Source: Enterobacter_D sp963521185 | Lineage (GTDB): Bacteria > Pseudomonadota > Gammaproteobacteria > Enterobacterales > Enterobacteriaceae | Direction: 5' to 3' | Assembly (NCBI GenBank): GCA_963521185.1 | Contig: CAUQTV010000006.1 | Coordinates: 1-64,000 of the forward strand | Length of the DNA stretch: 64,000 nt | Shown: positions 39,099 to 47,003 of the stretch, in pieces | How the letters are laid out: each line of letters starts with the position of its first letter | Numbering within the stretch: position 1 is the stretch's first letter | Position numbers and translations under genes: made by a program | The notes under the pieces: model-generated | Seen by the model: only the letters and a program-made list of their open reading frames with translations | What the model was told of the DNA's origin: nothing | The model's database searches: none

Positions 39099-39112
39099 CA
39101 GTAAGCCTCCAC

Positions 39113-39270
39113 GCCGGGTGGCGGCTATCGCCTTACCCGGCCTACAACATCTCTGATTCCGTTGCGGGCGCTATTACTGACGCGGCACTTGCGCCGGGTG
39201 GCGGCTGTCGCCTTACCCGGCCTACAGGATTGCGGATCCCGTAGGCCCGGCAAGCTTGCGCCGCCGGGCG
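39113..39270. repeat. Cluster of three REP units
   Basis: Units at 39113-39145 and 39193-39225 (both begin GCCGGGTGGCGGCT, same direction) and an inverted one at 39241-39270 (begins GTAGGCCCGGCAAGCTTGCG). The last is repeated exactly at 39921-39950. Confidence 0.85.
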
Positions 39271-39276
39271 ATGGCA

Positions 39277-39552
39277 CTATTGCCGACGCGGTATATCCCT
39301 TTTACGTGCCTGCCGAAAACGGCGGGTAATTTCACGCCCGAATTCATCTGTATATCTGTCAGGCCAAATTACTTTTGGCGAAACATCAATAGCTTGAGCG
39401 ATGATCGATTCTCCCTTCGGCCAGGGCCGATGAAGCGCGTTGGCGAGCGTTGAAGACGAAAGCCCTGCATCGCGCGAAAGCTTCGCCATGGAGGTGCCGC
39501 GTTTCTTGAGCGCGGCGATGATATCCGCAGAGTTCCAGTTTAGATTTTGCAT
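39277..39552 (-). CDS. Nlp/SfsB-like (Ner family) DNA-binding protein
   Basis: 91 residues from MQNLNWNSADIIAALKKRGT, with the family core KLSRDAGLSSSTLANALHRPWPKGE, as in E. coli SfsB/Nlp and phage Mu Ner. AAGGA lies before the chosen start; 20 more codons upstream in frame are not conserved. Divergent from an XRE-family gene, and both lie between identical REPs. Its target is unknown; the GGATA repeats in the shared promoter region are candidates. Confidence 0.85.
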   Translation of the reverse strand: MQNLNWNSADIIAALKKRGTSMAKLSRDAGLSSSTLANALHRPWPKGESIIAQAIDVSPKVIWPDRYTDEFGREITRRFRQARKRDIPRRQ

Positions 39553-39588
39553 TGTACATTCCTTGTTCTCACCTGTTAGAGGTTCAAT

Positions 39589-39640
39589 TATCCTATTTTG
39601 GGATAAAAACACAATGGATGGATATTCGATTTCGGGATAT
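39589..39640. promoter_or_regulatory. GGATA repeats between divergent HTH genes
   Basis: Palindrome TATCC-N7-GGATA at 39589-39605, then GGATAT at 39620-39625 and 39635-39640. Candidate operator for one or both HTH proteins. Confidence 0.45.
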
Positions 39641-39656
39641 TTACGGAATCGAACTT

Positions 39657-39893
39657 ATGACCTCTGTTTATACAGATGAGTACCAGCGGGTGATTTCAGC
39701 GCTGAAGCAAGCGCGCAAGGATCGCGGAATGACACAGGCGAAACTTGCCGAAGCATTAGGCCGCCCGCAATCGTTTATCGCCAAAGTCGAGAACGGTGAA
39801 CGAAGGCTGGATGTGGTGGAGTTTGTCCATCTTGCACGGTTATTAGGGATAAAACCCGAGGATGTTTTGCAAACGATCGCTGTGAAAAAGTGA
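39657..39893 (+). CDS. XRE-family HTH regulator
   Basis: 78 residues from MTSVYTDEYQRVI, essentially one HTH_3 domain: ALKQARKDRGMTQAKLAEALGRPQSFIAKVENGERRLDVVEFVHLARLLGI. An alternative start 13 codons earlier is possible. Small free-standing Xre proteins of this sort often autoregulate. Divergent from the Nlp-like gene. Confidence 0.85.
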   Translation: MTSVYTDEYQRVISALKQARKDRGMTQAKLAEALGRPQSFIAKVENGERRLDVVEFVHLARLLGIKPEDVLQTIAVKK

Positions 39894-39920
39894 CCCGCTT
39901 TCGCCGGGTGGCGGATCACC

Positions 39921-39950
39921 GTAGGCCCGGCAAGCTTGCGCCGCCGGGCG
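39921..39950. repeat. REP element, exact copy of 39241-39270
   Basis: Same 30 bases as the unit before the HTH pair; the next seven bases differ by one (ATGGCAC against TTGGCAC). Lies 27 bp after the XRE stop. Confidence 0.85.
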
Positions 39951-39972
39951 TTGGCACCGCTCTGACGGGGAA

Positions 39973-40347
39973 CTATTTTTTGGGGCGGTATTTCTCGGGT
40001 AATGGCGGGACCGGGCGCTTGTCGTCGATTAAATGCCGCGCGGTGAGGATCGGGTGTCGCCATAACATGCGCGGGCCGGCCCAACGCATGATGATTTTCA
40101 TCTCCTCACGCTGTGCCGGTTGATAACAATGCACCGGGCACTGTTTGCAGGCCGGTTTTTCCTCACCAAACACGCACTTATCCAGCCGCTTTTGGGCATA
40201 GGCAAACAGCCGTTCGTAATGGTCGGCCTCCATCTGCGCATGCGGTGACCGACGCTGATACAGCGCAATCATTTTGCGGATGGTGAGCTTTTCACGGGCG
40301 ATGCGTTTGCCGGACATGCGGGCGCGCTCCAGTTTTGAAAGATGCAT
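39973..40347 (-). CDS. ygbA: YgbA family protein (nitrous-oxide-stimulated promoter family)
   Basis: 124 residues with conserved ERARMSGKRIAREKLTIRKM, a CVFGEEKPACKQCPVHCY cysteine cluster likely to bind metal, and IMRWAGPRMLWRHP. E. coli ygbA is also next to fhlA and is NsrR controlled. Function unknown. Start at 40347 has no clear SD; an internal ATG at 40317 has GGAG nine bases upstream and may be the true start. A half NsrR-like site (ATGCATCTT) overlaps 40347. Confidence 0.85.
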   Translation of the reverse strand: MHLSKLERARMSGKRIAREKLTIRKMIALYQRRSPHAQMEADHYERLFAYAQKRLDKCVFGEEKPACKQCPVHCYQPAQREEMKIIMRWAGPRMLWRHPILTARHLIDDKRPVPPLPEKYRPKK

Positions 40348-40412
40348 CCATTCTACGACTTTATTTTTCCCCTCGCTATGACCGCTTAAATTCTGCGCTC
40401 TTACGCTACTTT

Positions 40413-40449
40413 ACATAGCGTGTGCTATATAACATAGCAAAGGCTATAA
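40413..40449 (+). promoter_or_regulatory. Two MntR-like boxes upstream of sitA
   Basis: ACATAGC-GTGT-GCTATAT at 40413-40430 and ACATAGC-AAAG-GCTATAA at 40432-40449, 19 bp centre to centre, matching the E. coli MntR box AACATAGC-N4-GCTATGTT in the core. Suggests repression by manganese-loaded MntR. Confidence 0.8.
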
Positions 40450-40486
40450 CTGATGCATTATTAACCGCAACTTTATGAGGGATACC

Positions 40487-41404
40487 ATGCCGCATTTGCC
40501 ACGCCTGTTGACGCTGCTGTTTGCCGGACTTTTTTCACTCATGGCGCTCTCTCCCGCTCAGGCGAAAGAGAAATTCAAGGTCATCACCACATTCACGGTG
40601 ATTGCGGATATGGCGCAAAACGTCGCGGGAGATGCCGCCGAAGTCAGCTCCATCACCAAACCGGGGGCTGAAATCCATGAATATCAACCCACGCCCGGCG
40701 ACATCAAACGCGCGCAGGGTGCGCAGCTTATCCTCACCAACGGGCTGAACCTGGAGCTGTGGTTTGCACGCTTCTACCAGCATCTGTCCGGCGTACCGGA
40801 AGTGGTGGTCTCGAACGGCGTAAAACCGATGGGCATCAGCGAAGGGCCGTATAACGGCAAGCCGAATCCCCATGCGTGGATGTCCGCCGAAAACGCGCTC
40901 ATCTACGTCGATAACATTCGCGATGCGCTGGTAAAGTACGATCCTGAGAACGCGAAAACCTACCAGCAAAACGCCGATGCCTATAAAGCCAAAATCCAGC
41001 AGACGCTTGAACCGGTGCGTGCAAAGCTTGACGCACTGCCGGACGATCAGCGCTGGCTGGTCACCAGCGAAGGCGCGTTTTCCTATCTGGCGCGGGATTA
41101 CGGCCTGAAAGAGCTGTATCTGTGGCCGATCAACGCCGATCAGCAGGGTACCCCGCAGCAGGTACGTAAGGTGATTGACGCCATCAAAAAGAATCACATT
41201 CCCACCGTCTTTAGCGAGAGTACCGTATCGGACAAGCCCGCCCGCCAGGTGGCCCGCGAAACCGGCGCGCACTACGGCGGCGTGCTTTACGTGGACTCGC
41301 TGAGCGCGGCAAACGGTCCGGTACCTACCTTTTTAGATCTACTGCGCGTCACCAGTGAAACGGTGGTTTCCGGCATTCAGGCAGGCGTGGAGGCAAAAAA
41401 ATGA
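40487..41404 (+). CDS. sitA: Mn/Fe ABC transporter binding protein SitA
   Basis: Periplasmic metal-binding protein of 305 residues (SitA about 304) with signal peptide ending SPAQA. Ligands H64 (GAEIHEYQPTP), H129 (NPHAW), E195 (TSEGAFSYL) and D270 (LYVDSLS) form the His-His-Glu-Asp site of manganese/iron members. Start MPHLPRLL chosen for GAGG six bases upstream. ATGA overlap with sitB. Confidence 0.94.
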   Translation: MPHLPRLLTLLFAGLFSLMALSPAQAKEKFKVITTFTVIADMAQNVAGDAAEVSSITKPGAEIHEYQPTPGDIKRAQGAQLILTNGLNLELWFARFYQHLSGVPEVVVSNGVKPMGISEGPYNGKPNPHAWMSAENALIYVDNIRDALVKYDPENAKTYQQNADAYKAKIQQTLEPVRAKLDALPDDQRWLVTSEGAFSYLARDYGLKELYLWPINADQQGTPQQVRKVIDAIKKNHIPTVFSESTVSDKPARQVARETGAHYGGVLYVDSLSAANGPVPTFLDLLRVTSETVVSGIQAGVEAKK

Positions 41405-42219
41405 CCCCAGGATTAATTGTCGAAAACGTCACGGTGACCTATCGCAACGGGCACACCGCCCTGCGCGACGCCACTTTTTCCGTGCCGCGCGGATCGATCG
41501 CCGCGCTGGTGGGCATTAACGGCTCGGGCAAATCAACGCTGTTTAAAGCGCTGATGGGCTTTGTGCGCCTGGCCTGCGGCAGTATCGCCATTCTTGATCG
41601 TCCGGTCAGCCAGGCGCTGCGCCAGAATATCGTCTCGTACGTGCCGCAGGCCGAAGAGGTGGACTGGTCGTTTCCGGTGCTGGTGGAAGATGTGGTGATG
41701 ATGGGCCGCTACGGTCATATGGGCATGCTGCGCCGTGCGAAAGCCCAGGACCACCAGGCGGTGGAAGCCGCGCTGTCGCGGGTTGACATGCTTGCGTTCC
41801 GCCATCGCCAGATTGGCGAGCTTTCCGGCGGGCAGAAAAAGCGCGTGTTTCTCGCCCGCGCTATCGCCCAGAACGGGCAGGTGATTTTGCTCGATGAACC
41901 CTTTACCGGCGTGGATGTACAAACCGAAGCGAAAATCATCACCCTGCTGCGCGAGTTGCGCGACGAGGGCCGCACGATGCTGGTCTCCACGCACAATCTG
42001 GGATCGGTCACCGAGTTTTGCGACTACACGGTGATGGTGAAAGGCACGATCCTCGCCAGCGGCCCGACCGAAACCACCTTCACCGCCGCGAATCTGGAAA
42101 AGGCCTTTAGCGGCGTGTTGCGCCATGTGGTGCTTAGCGGTAGCGAAGAGCAGATCATCACCGATGACGAGCGCCCGTTTATTTCGCGCCGACTGCCGCC
42201 GGGAGGAGAGCAACCGTGA
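41401..42219 (+). CDS. sitB: Mn/Fe ABC transporter ATPase SitB
   Basis: 272 residues: Walker A GINGSGKST, signature LSGGQKKRV, Walker B VILLDEPFTGVD, switch histidine STHNLGS. ATGA overlaps on both sides with sitA and sitC. Confidence 0.94.
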   Translation: MTPGLIVENVTVTYRNGHTALRDATFSVPRGSIAALVGINGSGKSTLFKALMGFVRLACGSIAILDRPVSQALRQNIVSYVPQAEEVDWSFPVLVEDVVMMGRYGHMGMLRRAKAQDHQAVEAALSRVDMLAFRHRQIGELSGGQKKRVFLARAIAQNGQVILLDEPFTGVDVQTEAKIITLLRELRDEGRTMLVSTHNLGSVTEFCDYTVMVKGTILASGPTETTFTAANLEKAFSGVLRHVVLSGSEEQIITDDERPFISRRLPPGGEQP

Positions 42220-43073
42220 ACCTGCTGCTGGAGCCGTTTGGCTATCAATACATGCTTAACGCGATGTGGGTCTCGGCGCTGGTCGGCGGGGTTTGCGCGT
42301 TTCTCTCCTGCTATTTGATGCTCAAAGGCTGGTCGCTGATTGGCGATGCGCTGTCGCACTCCATTGTGCCCGGCGTAGCGGGCGCGTACATGCTCGGCCT
42401 GCCCTTTGCCCTGGGCGCGTTTTTGTCGGGCGGGCTGGCGGCGGGGGCGATGCTGTTTCTCAATCAGCGGTCGCGTCTGAAAGAGGACGCCATTATCGGG
42501 CTTATCTTCTCGTCCTTTTTCGGCATCGGCCTGTTTATGGTGTCGCTCAACCCCACGTCGGTGAATATTCAGACCATCGTGCTCGGCAACATCCTCGCCA
42601 TTGCGCCGGAGGATATTCTCCAGCTCGCCATTATCGGCGTGGTGTCGCTGGCGATCCTGTTCCTGAAATGGAAGGATTTGATGGTCACCTTCTTTGACGA
42701 GAACCACGCGCGATCCATTGGTCTGGATCCGGGCCGTCTGAAGCTGCTGTTCTTCACCCTGCTGTCGGTGTCCACGGTGGCGGCGCTGCAAACCGTGGGC
42801 GCGTTCCTGGTGATCTGCCTGGTGGTAACGCCGGGCGCAACGGCGTGGCTGCTGACCGACCGCTTTCCACGTCTGCTGGCGATTGCCGTCGCCATTGGCA
42901 GCATCACCAGCTTTTTGGGGGCCTGGGCGAGCTATTACCTCGACGGTGCCACCGGCGGGATTATTGTAGTGGCGCAAACGCTGCTGTTCCTGCTGGCGTT
43001 TTTCTTCGCACCGAAGCATGGCCTGCTGGCGAACCGCCGTCGGGCAAGGCTTGCCAGCCAGGAGGCCGCATAA
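42216..43073 (+). CDS. sitC: Mn/Fe ABC transporter permease SitC
   Basis: 285-residue ABC-3 permease with the motifs GWSLIGDALSHSIVPGVAGAYM and QTVGAFLVICLVVTPGATAWLL; about eight membrane segments. Stop TAA and the sitD ATG share one base. Confidence 0.93.
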   Translation: MNLLLEPFGYQYMLNAMWVSALVGGVCAFLSCYLMLKGWSLIGDALSHSIVPGVAGAYMLGLPFALGAFLSGGLAAGAMLFLNQRSRLKEDAIIGLIFSSFFGIGLFMVSLNPTSVNIQTIVLGNILAIAPEDILQLAIIGVVSLAILFLKWKDLMVTFFDENHARSIGLDPGRLKLLFFTLLSVSTVAALQTVGAFLVICLVVTPGATAWLLTDRFPRLLAIAVAIGSITSFLGAWASYYLDGATGGIIVVAQTLLFLLAFFFAPKHGLLANRRRARLASQEAA

Positions 43074-43894
43074 TGTTCGAACCCTTCCAGTTTGATTTTA
43101 TGCTTAACGCGCTGATGGTGTCGGTAATTGTCGCCGTGCCCTGCGCGCTGCTCTCCGTTTTCCTGGTGCTCAAGGGCTGGGCGCTGATGGGTGATGCCAT
43201 GAGCCACGCGGTGTTTCCCGGCGTGGTCATCGCCTGGATAATCGGTATTCCGGTCGCTATCGGGGCCTTTATTGCCGGACTGTTTTGCGCCGTTGCCACC
43301 GGGTTTCTCGATGACAACAGCCGCATAAAACGCGACACCCTGATGGGCATCGTCTTTTCCGGCATGTTTGGTGCCGGGCTGATCCTCTATATTTCTATTC
43401 AGTCGGAAGTGCATCTCGACCACATTTTGTTTGGCGATATGCTCGGTATTGGCGTCGCCGATATTGTTCAAACCAGCGTGATTGCTGCGGCGGTGGCGCT
43501 GGTGATGCTGCTGAAATGGAAAGATTTTTTGCTGCACGCCTTCGATGCGCAGCAGGCAAAAGCCAGCGGCTTAAATACAGGCCTGCTGCATTACGGCTTG
43601 CTGTGCATGATCGCGCTGACCATTGTGGCAACGCTGAAATCGGTGGGAATTATTCTGTCGATTTCGCTGCTCATTGCCCCCGGCGCAATTGCCGTGCTGC
43701 TGACGCGTCGCTTCGCCAGCGCCATGATCCTCGCCGTGCTGCTCGCCGTCGTGGTGTCGTTCGCGGGCGTGTATCTGTCGTTCTGGCTCGACAGCGCCCC
43801 GGCCCCGACGATTGTGGTGCTGTTCACGGTGGTGTTTATCGCCGCTTTCGTTTCATCAACGCTCAGGGACAGGCGAACCACTAAATATTCATAG
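43073..43894 (+). CDS. sitD: Mn/Fe ABC transporter permease SitD
   Basis: 273-residue second permease, start MFEPFQFDFMLNAL preceded by GGAGG in the sitC end. Motifs GWALMGDAMSHAVFPGVV and KSVGIILSISLLIAPGAIAVLL. A longer in-frame ORF that begins within sitC is ignored. Confidence 0.93.
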   Translation: MFEPFQFDFMLNALMVSVIVAVPCALLSVFLVLKGWALMGDAMSHAVFPGVVIAWIIGIPVAIGAFIAGLFCAVATGFLDDNSRIKRDTLMGIVFSGMFGAGLILYISIQSEVHLDHILFGDMLGIGVADIVQTSVIAAAVALVMLLKWKDFLLHAFDAQQAKASGLNTGLLHYGLLCMIALTIVATLKSVGIILSISLLIAPGAIAVLLTRRFASAMILAVLLAVVVSFAGVYLSFWLDSAPAPTIVVLFTVVFIAAFVSSTLRDRRTTKYS

Positions 43895-43976
43895 CGAATA
43901 AGGACTTATATCATATCGCCCGATTGACCTAAGAAAGCTGTCTATACTTACTTTTCATCATTTGTCAGGAGGAAGT

Positions 43977-44213
43977 ATGGTTGATAAGAATTTGATTCGT
44001 GAACATGCCAACGTAACAGCAAGCTGTGGTAGCCATGTGGGGATCGTTGACCACCTCGAAGGTGAAGATAAAATTAAGCTGGCCAAAAGCGATCCACAGG
44101 CAGGCGGCGTGCACCATTATATTCCGCTGAGCTGGGTGGATAAGGTTCAGGGAAGCGAGGTTATCCTGAACAAGAATAAAGAAGAGGTTGAGGCTGGCTG
44201 GCAAGCCGCCTGA
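43977..44213 (+). CDS. DUF2171 protein
   Basis: 78 residues starting MVDKNLIREHANVTASCG after AGGAGGAAGT. Resembles DUF2171 (PRC-barrel-like) proteins with GIVDHLEGEDKIKL and HYIPLSWVD. Often stress-linked; no function can be assigned. Stands alone with a convergent terminator behind it. Confidence 0.8.
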   Translation: MVDKNLIREHANVTASCGSHVGIVDHLEGEDKIKLAKSDPQAGGVHHYIPLSWVDKVQGSEVILNKNKEEVEAGWQAA

Positions 44214-44221
44214 TGTGAGTT

Positions 44222-44248
44222 CCCGTTCAGGCATCCTGCCCGAACGGG
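44222..44248. terminator. Terminator between convergent genes
   Basis: CCCGTTC/GAACGGG stem extended by GGCA/TGCC with a TCC loop, between the DUF2171 gene and the PQQ dehydrogenase gene. Short U-runs on the plus side (GTTGTTCC). Confidence 0.7.
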
Positions 44249-44257
44249 GTTGTTCCG

Positions 44258-46657
44258 CTATTTCGCAGGCAACGCCCAGGCCACCAGCGAATCGCCGGAC
44301 ACCGTTCCCAGGCCGCCGTGTCCTCCGGCGGCAATCACCACATACTGCCTGCCGTCGTTGCCCATATAGGTCATCGGTGTCGCCTGTCCACCAGCGGGCA
44401 GCCGCTCGCGCCACAACTCCTTACCGCTCGCTTCATCAAAGGCGCGCAGATAATTGTCTGCCGTTGCGCCCATAAAGATCAGCCCGCTTTTGGTAATGAT
44501 ATTGCCGCCCATCATAAAGATGCCGGTGGGCAGCGGCGCATTGGTATGGGTGCCAAAAATGTTCATATCCCGCGTGGTTCCCGCCGGGCGCTCCCACACC
44601 ACTTTGCGCGTCGTTAAATCCACCGCTACCAGTTTCCCCCACGGCGGTGCGTTACAGGGCGCGCTCAGTGCGCTGAGCCAGGGTTTCACCACCGCGGCCC
44701 ACGGCGTGCCGTACTGCGGCGCAACGGCGAAATCTTTCGGTTTCGGGTAGGAGGTCTTACTGCCCCAGCCCGCCCACTCGCCAAACAGCCCTTTTTTCAC
44801 CGCGTCTTCATGTTTGATCATCTCAACGGTAAACGGAATAAAGCTGGTGTTGGCAATCAGCACATTATGCGCAGGATCGACCGACGCGCCGTACCAGTCC
44901 ATGACCCCATCAAACGCCGGATAAGCAATGGTGGTGCCTTCGGACGGCGGCGTGAACTGGCCCTGATAGCGTGCGCGCTTGAACTGGATGCGACACCAGA
45001 GCTGATCAAAGGGCGTCGCGCCCCAGGCATCACTCTCTTTCAGATTTGGCGGCGACAGATTCGGCATCCCGACGGAATCCGGCTGCGTGGGTGACAGTCG
45101 CTCGCCCGGCAGCGCAGGCGAAGTGGGCACCTGCTTTTCCACTACCTCGGCGACCGGTTTGCCGGTGCGCCTGTCTAACATAAACAACTGCCCCTGCTTG
45201 GTGGTCTGGATCAGCGCAGGCAGCGGCTCGCCCTGCGCGGTTTTGAGATCTACCAGCGTCGGGCCGATGGGCAGATCGAAATCCCAGACGTCATGATGCA
45301 CGGTCTGAAAATGCCAGCGCTCCTCGCCGGTGCGAATATCCAGTGCCACCAGCGCGCTGGAATATTTTTCGTCAAAGGGCCGACGCTTTGCGCCGTAGTA
45401 GTCGGGCGTGGCGTTGCCGAGCGGAATATAAATCAGTCCGAGCGCCGGATCGGCGGTGTACGTTCCCCAGCCGTTTGGCGTGCCGCGCGTGTAAGTTTCG
45501 CCAGCGTTGAGCGGCGCGTTCGCTGGCGTACGGCCCATATCCCACGCCCAGGCCAGCGCACCGGTGTTGACGTCATACGCACGCACCACGCCAGACGGCT
45601 CGCCGGTGGCCTGATTGTCATAGATCCAGCCACCGAGCACGATGCGCCCGTCCATCACCATCGGTTGCGAGGTAATAAAGTGAAACCCCGCCGGGACCTC
45701 ACCCATATGGTCAGTCAGGCTGACGTAGCCTTTCTGCCCGAACGACGCGCAAAGCTGTCCGCTGCGGGCGTTGAGCGCCACCATGCGCGCATCGGCGGTG
45801 GTGGTGATGATCTTTTCCGGGCAACTGGCGTCATCCGGCGTCTGGCTGTAGGCCACGCCGCGACAGGCGAGATATTCGTTTGCCGAGGTGTCCGACTGGG
45901 GATCGAACGTCCAGCGCATCTTGCCCGTAGTGGCGTCTACGGCAATCACCCGACGATGTGGGGTGCACAGATAGAGCGTGTCGTTGACCTTGATCGGCGT
46001 GACTTCAAAATTAAACTCGCGCCCGCCTTTGTCTTCGCCTTTTTGCATTACATCGCCGGTATGGAATTCCCACGCCGGTTTAAGCTGACTGACATTTTGC
46101 GGGGTGATTTGCGCCAGCGGTGAATAGCGCTGCCCGGCAGGCGTGCGGCCATAGTTTTTCCAGTCGTTGCTGGTGTCAGGAGCCGTGGGCTGCGCCTGCG
46201 GGAATGGCTGATGCTGCACAAAGCGTGCGTCGCTGACCTGCCATCCGGCCCAGAATATTCCGCCAATCGCCAGAAGATAGACGATGCCTGCCCGCGTTCC
46301 GGCCCGCTGTTCGCACCGGGTAGTGAGCATGGCACGCGTCACCCACGGCAGGCTGACCAGCACGCCCAATATTGCCCACGCAAAAAGGCGCGGCATCAGT
46401 TGCCAGCCGTCCAGGCCCACTTCCCACAGCGCCCAGCCTGTGCAGACTAAAAAGGTGATGAGATAACACCAGAGGCCGACCGCCTGCCGCCGGATGATGA
46501 ACACCCCGCTTGTCAGAAAACCAGCCCCAAATAAGAGGTACCACGCGCTTCCGCCAACCATTGCCAGCCACGCGCCCCCCGCAAGAAACGCCAGCCCGAA
46601 CAGGCTGACCAGCATGCCCACCAAAAATGGTCCCGCCAGCATCCGTCGAAACACCAT
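44258..46657 (-). CDS. Membrane-bound PQQ-dependent dehydrogenase (glucose/quinate/shikimate family)
   Basis: Oxidises a sugar or cyclic polyol in the periplasm and passes electrons to ubiquinone. 799 residues: five N-terminal membrane segments (about 1-140) then an eight-bladed PQQ propeller (WKNYGRTPAGQRYSPLAQI, TPIKVNDTLYLCTPHRRVIAVD, TVHHDVWDFDLP, GATADNYLRAFDEASGKELW, LPAGGQATPMTY). The length matches Gcd (796). The sequence is clearly diverged from E. coli Gcd, so substrate (glucose, quinate or other) is open. PQQ would have to be made or taken up. Confidence 0.88.
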   Translation of the reverse strand: MVFRRMLAGPFLVGMLVSLFGLAFLAGGAWLAMVGGSAWYLLFGAGFLTSGVFIIRRQAVGLWCYLITFLVCTGWALWEVGLDGWQLMPRLFAWAILGVLVSLPWVTRAMLTTRCEQRAGTRAGIVYLLAIGGIFWAGWQVSDARFVQHQPFPQAQPTAPDTSNDWKNYGRTPAGQRYSPLAQITPQNVSQLKPAWEFHTGDVMQKGEDKGGREFNFEVTPIKVNDTLYLCTPHRRVIAVDATTGKMRWTFDPQSDTSANEYLACRGVAYSQTPDDASCPEKIITTTADARMVALNARSGQLCASFGQKGYVSLTDHMGEVPAGFHFITSQPMVMDGRIVLGGWIYDNQATGEPSGVVRAYDVNTGALAWAWDMGRTPANAPLNAGETYTRGTPNGWGTYTADPALGLIYIPLGNATPDYYGAKRRPFDEKYSSALVALDIRTGEERWHFQTVHHDVWDFDLPIGPTLVDLKTAQGEPLPALIQTTKQGQLFMLDRRTGKPVAEVVEKQVPTSPALPGERLSPTQPDSVGMPNLSPPNLKESDAWGATPFDQLWCRIQFKRARYQGQFTPPSEGTTIAYPAFDGVMDWYGASVDPAHNVLIANTSFIPFTVEMIKHEDAVKKGLFGEWAGWGSKTSYPKPKDFAVAPQYGTPWAAVVKPWLSALSAPCNAPPWGKLVAVDLTTRKVVWERPAGTTRDMNIFGTHTNAPLPTGIFMMGGNIITKSGLIFMGATADNYLRAFDEASGKELWRERLPAGGQATPMTYMGNDGRQYVVIAAGGHGGLGTVSGDSLVAWALPAK

Positions 46658-47003
46658 TCACCACCACCATCGTCAAGAAAAGTAAATTAAGCATAGGTAG
46701 CCTGCGGGAGAATCGGCTGACCAAAAAGAGAGCCTTGTGTCAATTTATTGTTTTGAAACGATAAAAATAGTCACTCTTAATGTGACTAAACTTTACAAAA
46801 CCAGCATTAAGGCAGCAAAATGTCTTCTGACTTAAACTTAAATTGGTGGCGGCTTTTTTGAGCGGTGGGGTGATGGGTATCGTGTAATTTCACTTAATCA
46901 CTGGCGTGGCTTTTGCCGTTCATGAGATGCTTGTCGTTACAGTATTTTTACACCATTCTTTCCTGGGGATGCGGGTAAAAGATGTTTTGAGTGAGGATGG
47001 GAC
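46658..47003. other. Divergent intergenic region
   Basis: 346 bp between the PQQ dehydrogenase and the EAL-HDOD gene, A+T-rich in the middle. The only clear element is the palindrome at 46768-46788. No extra gene seen. Confidence 0.5.
46768..46788. promoter_or_regulatory. 21-bp palindrome TAGTCAC-N7-GTGACTA
   Basis: Perfect 7-bp arms with centre TCTTAAT, about 110 bp upstream of the PQQ dehydrogenase start and 215 bp upstream of the EAL-HDOD gene. Not a CRP site (the order of half-sites is opposite). Regulator unknown. Confidence 0.45.

Noticed and set aside
42845..43894. 349-codon version of sitD
   Set aside because: The first 76 codons are out-of-frame sequence of sitC; the SD and homology begin at 43073.
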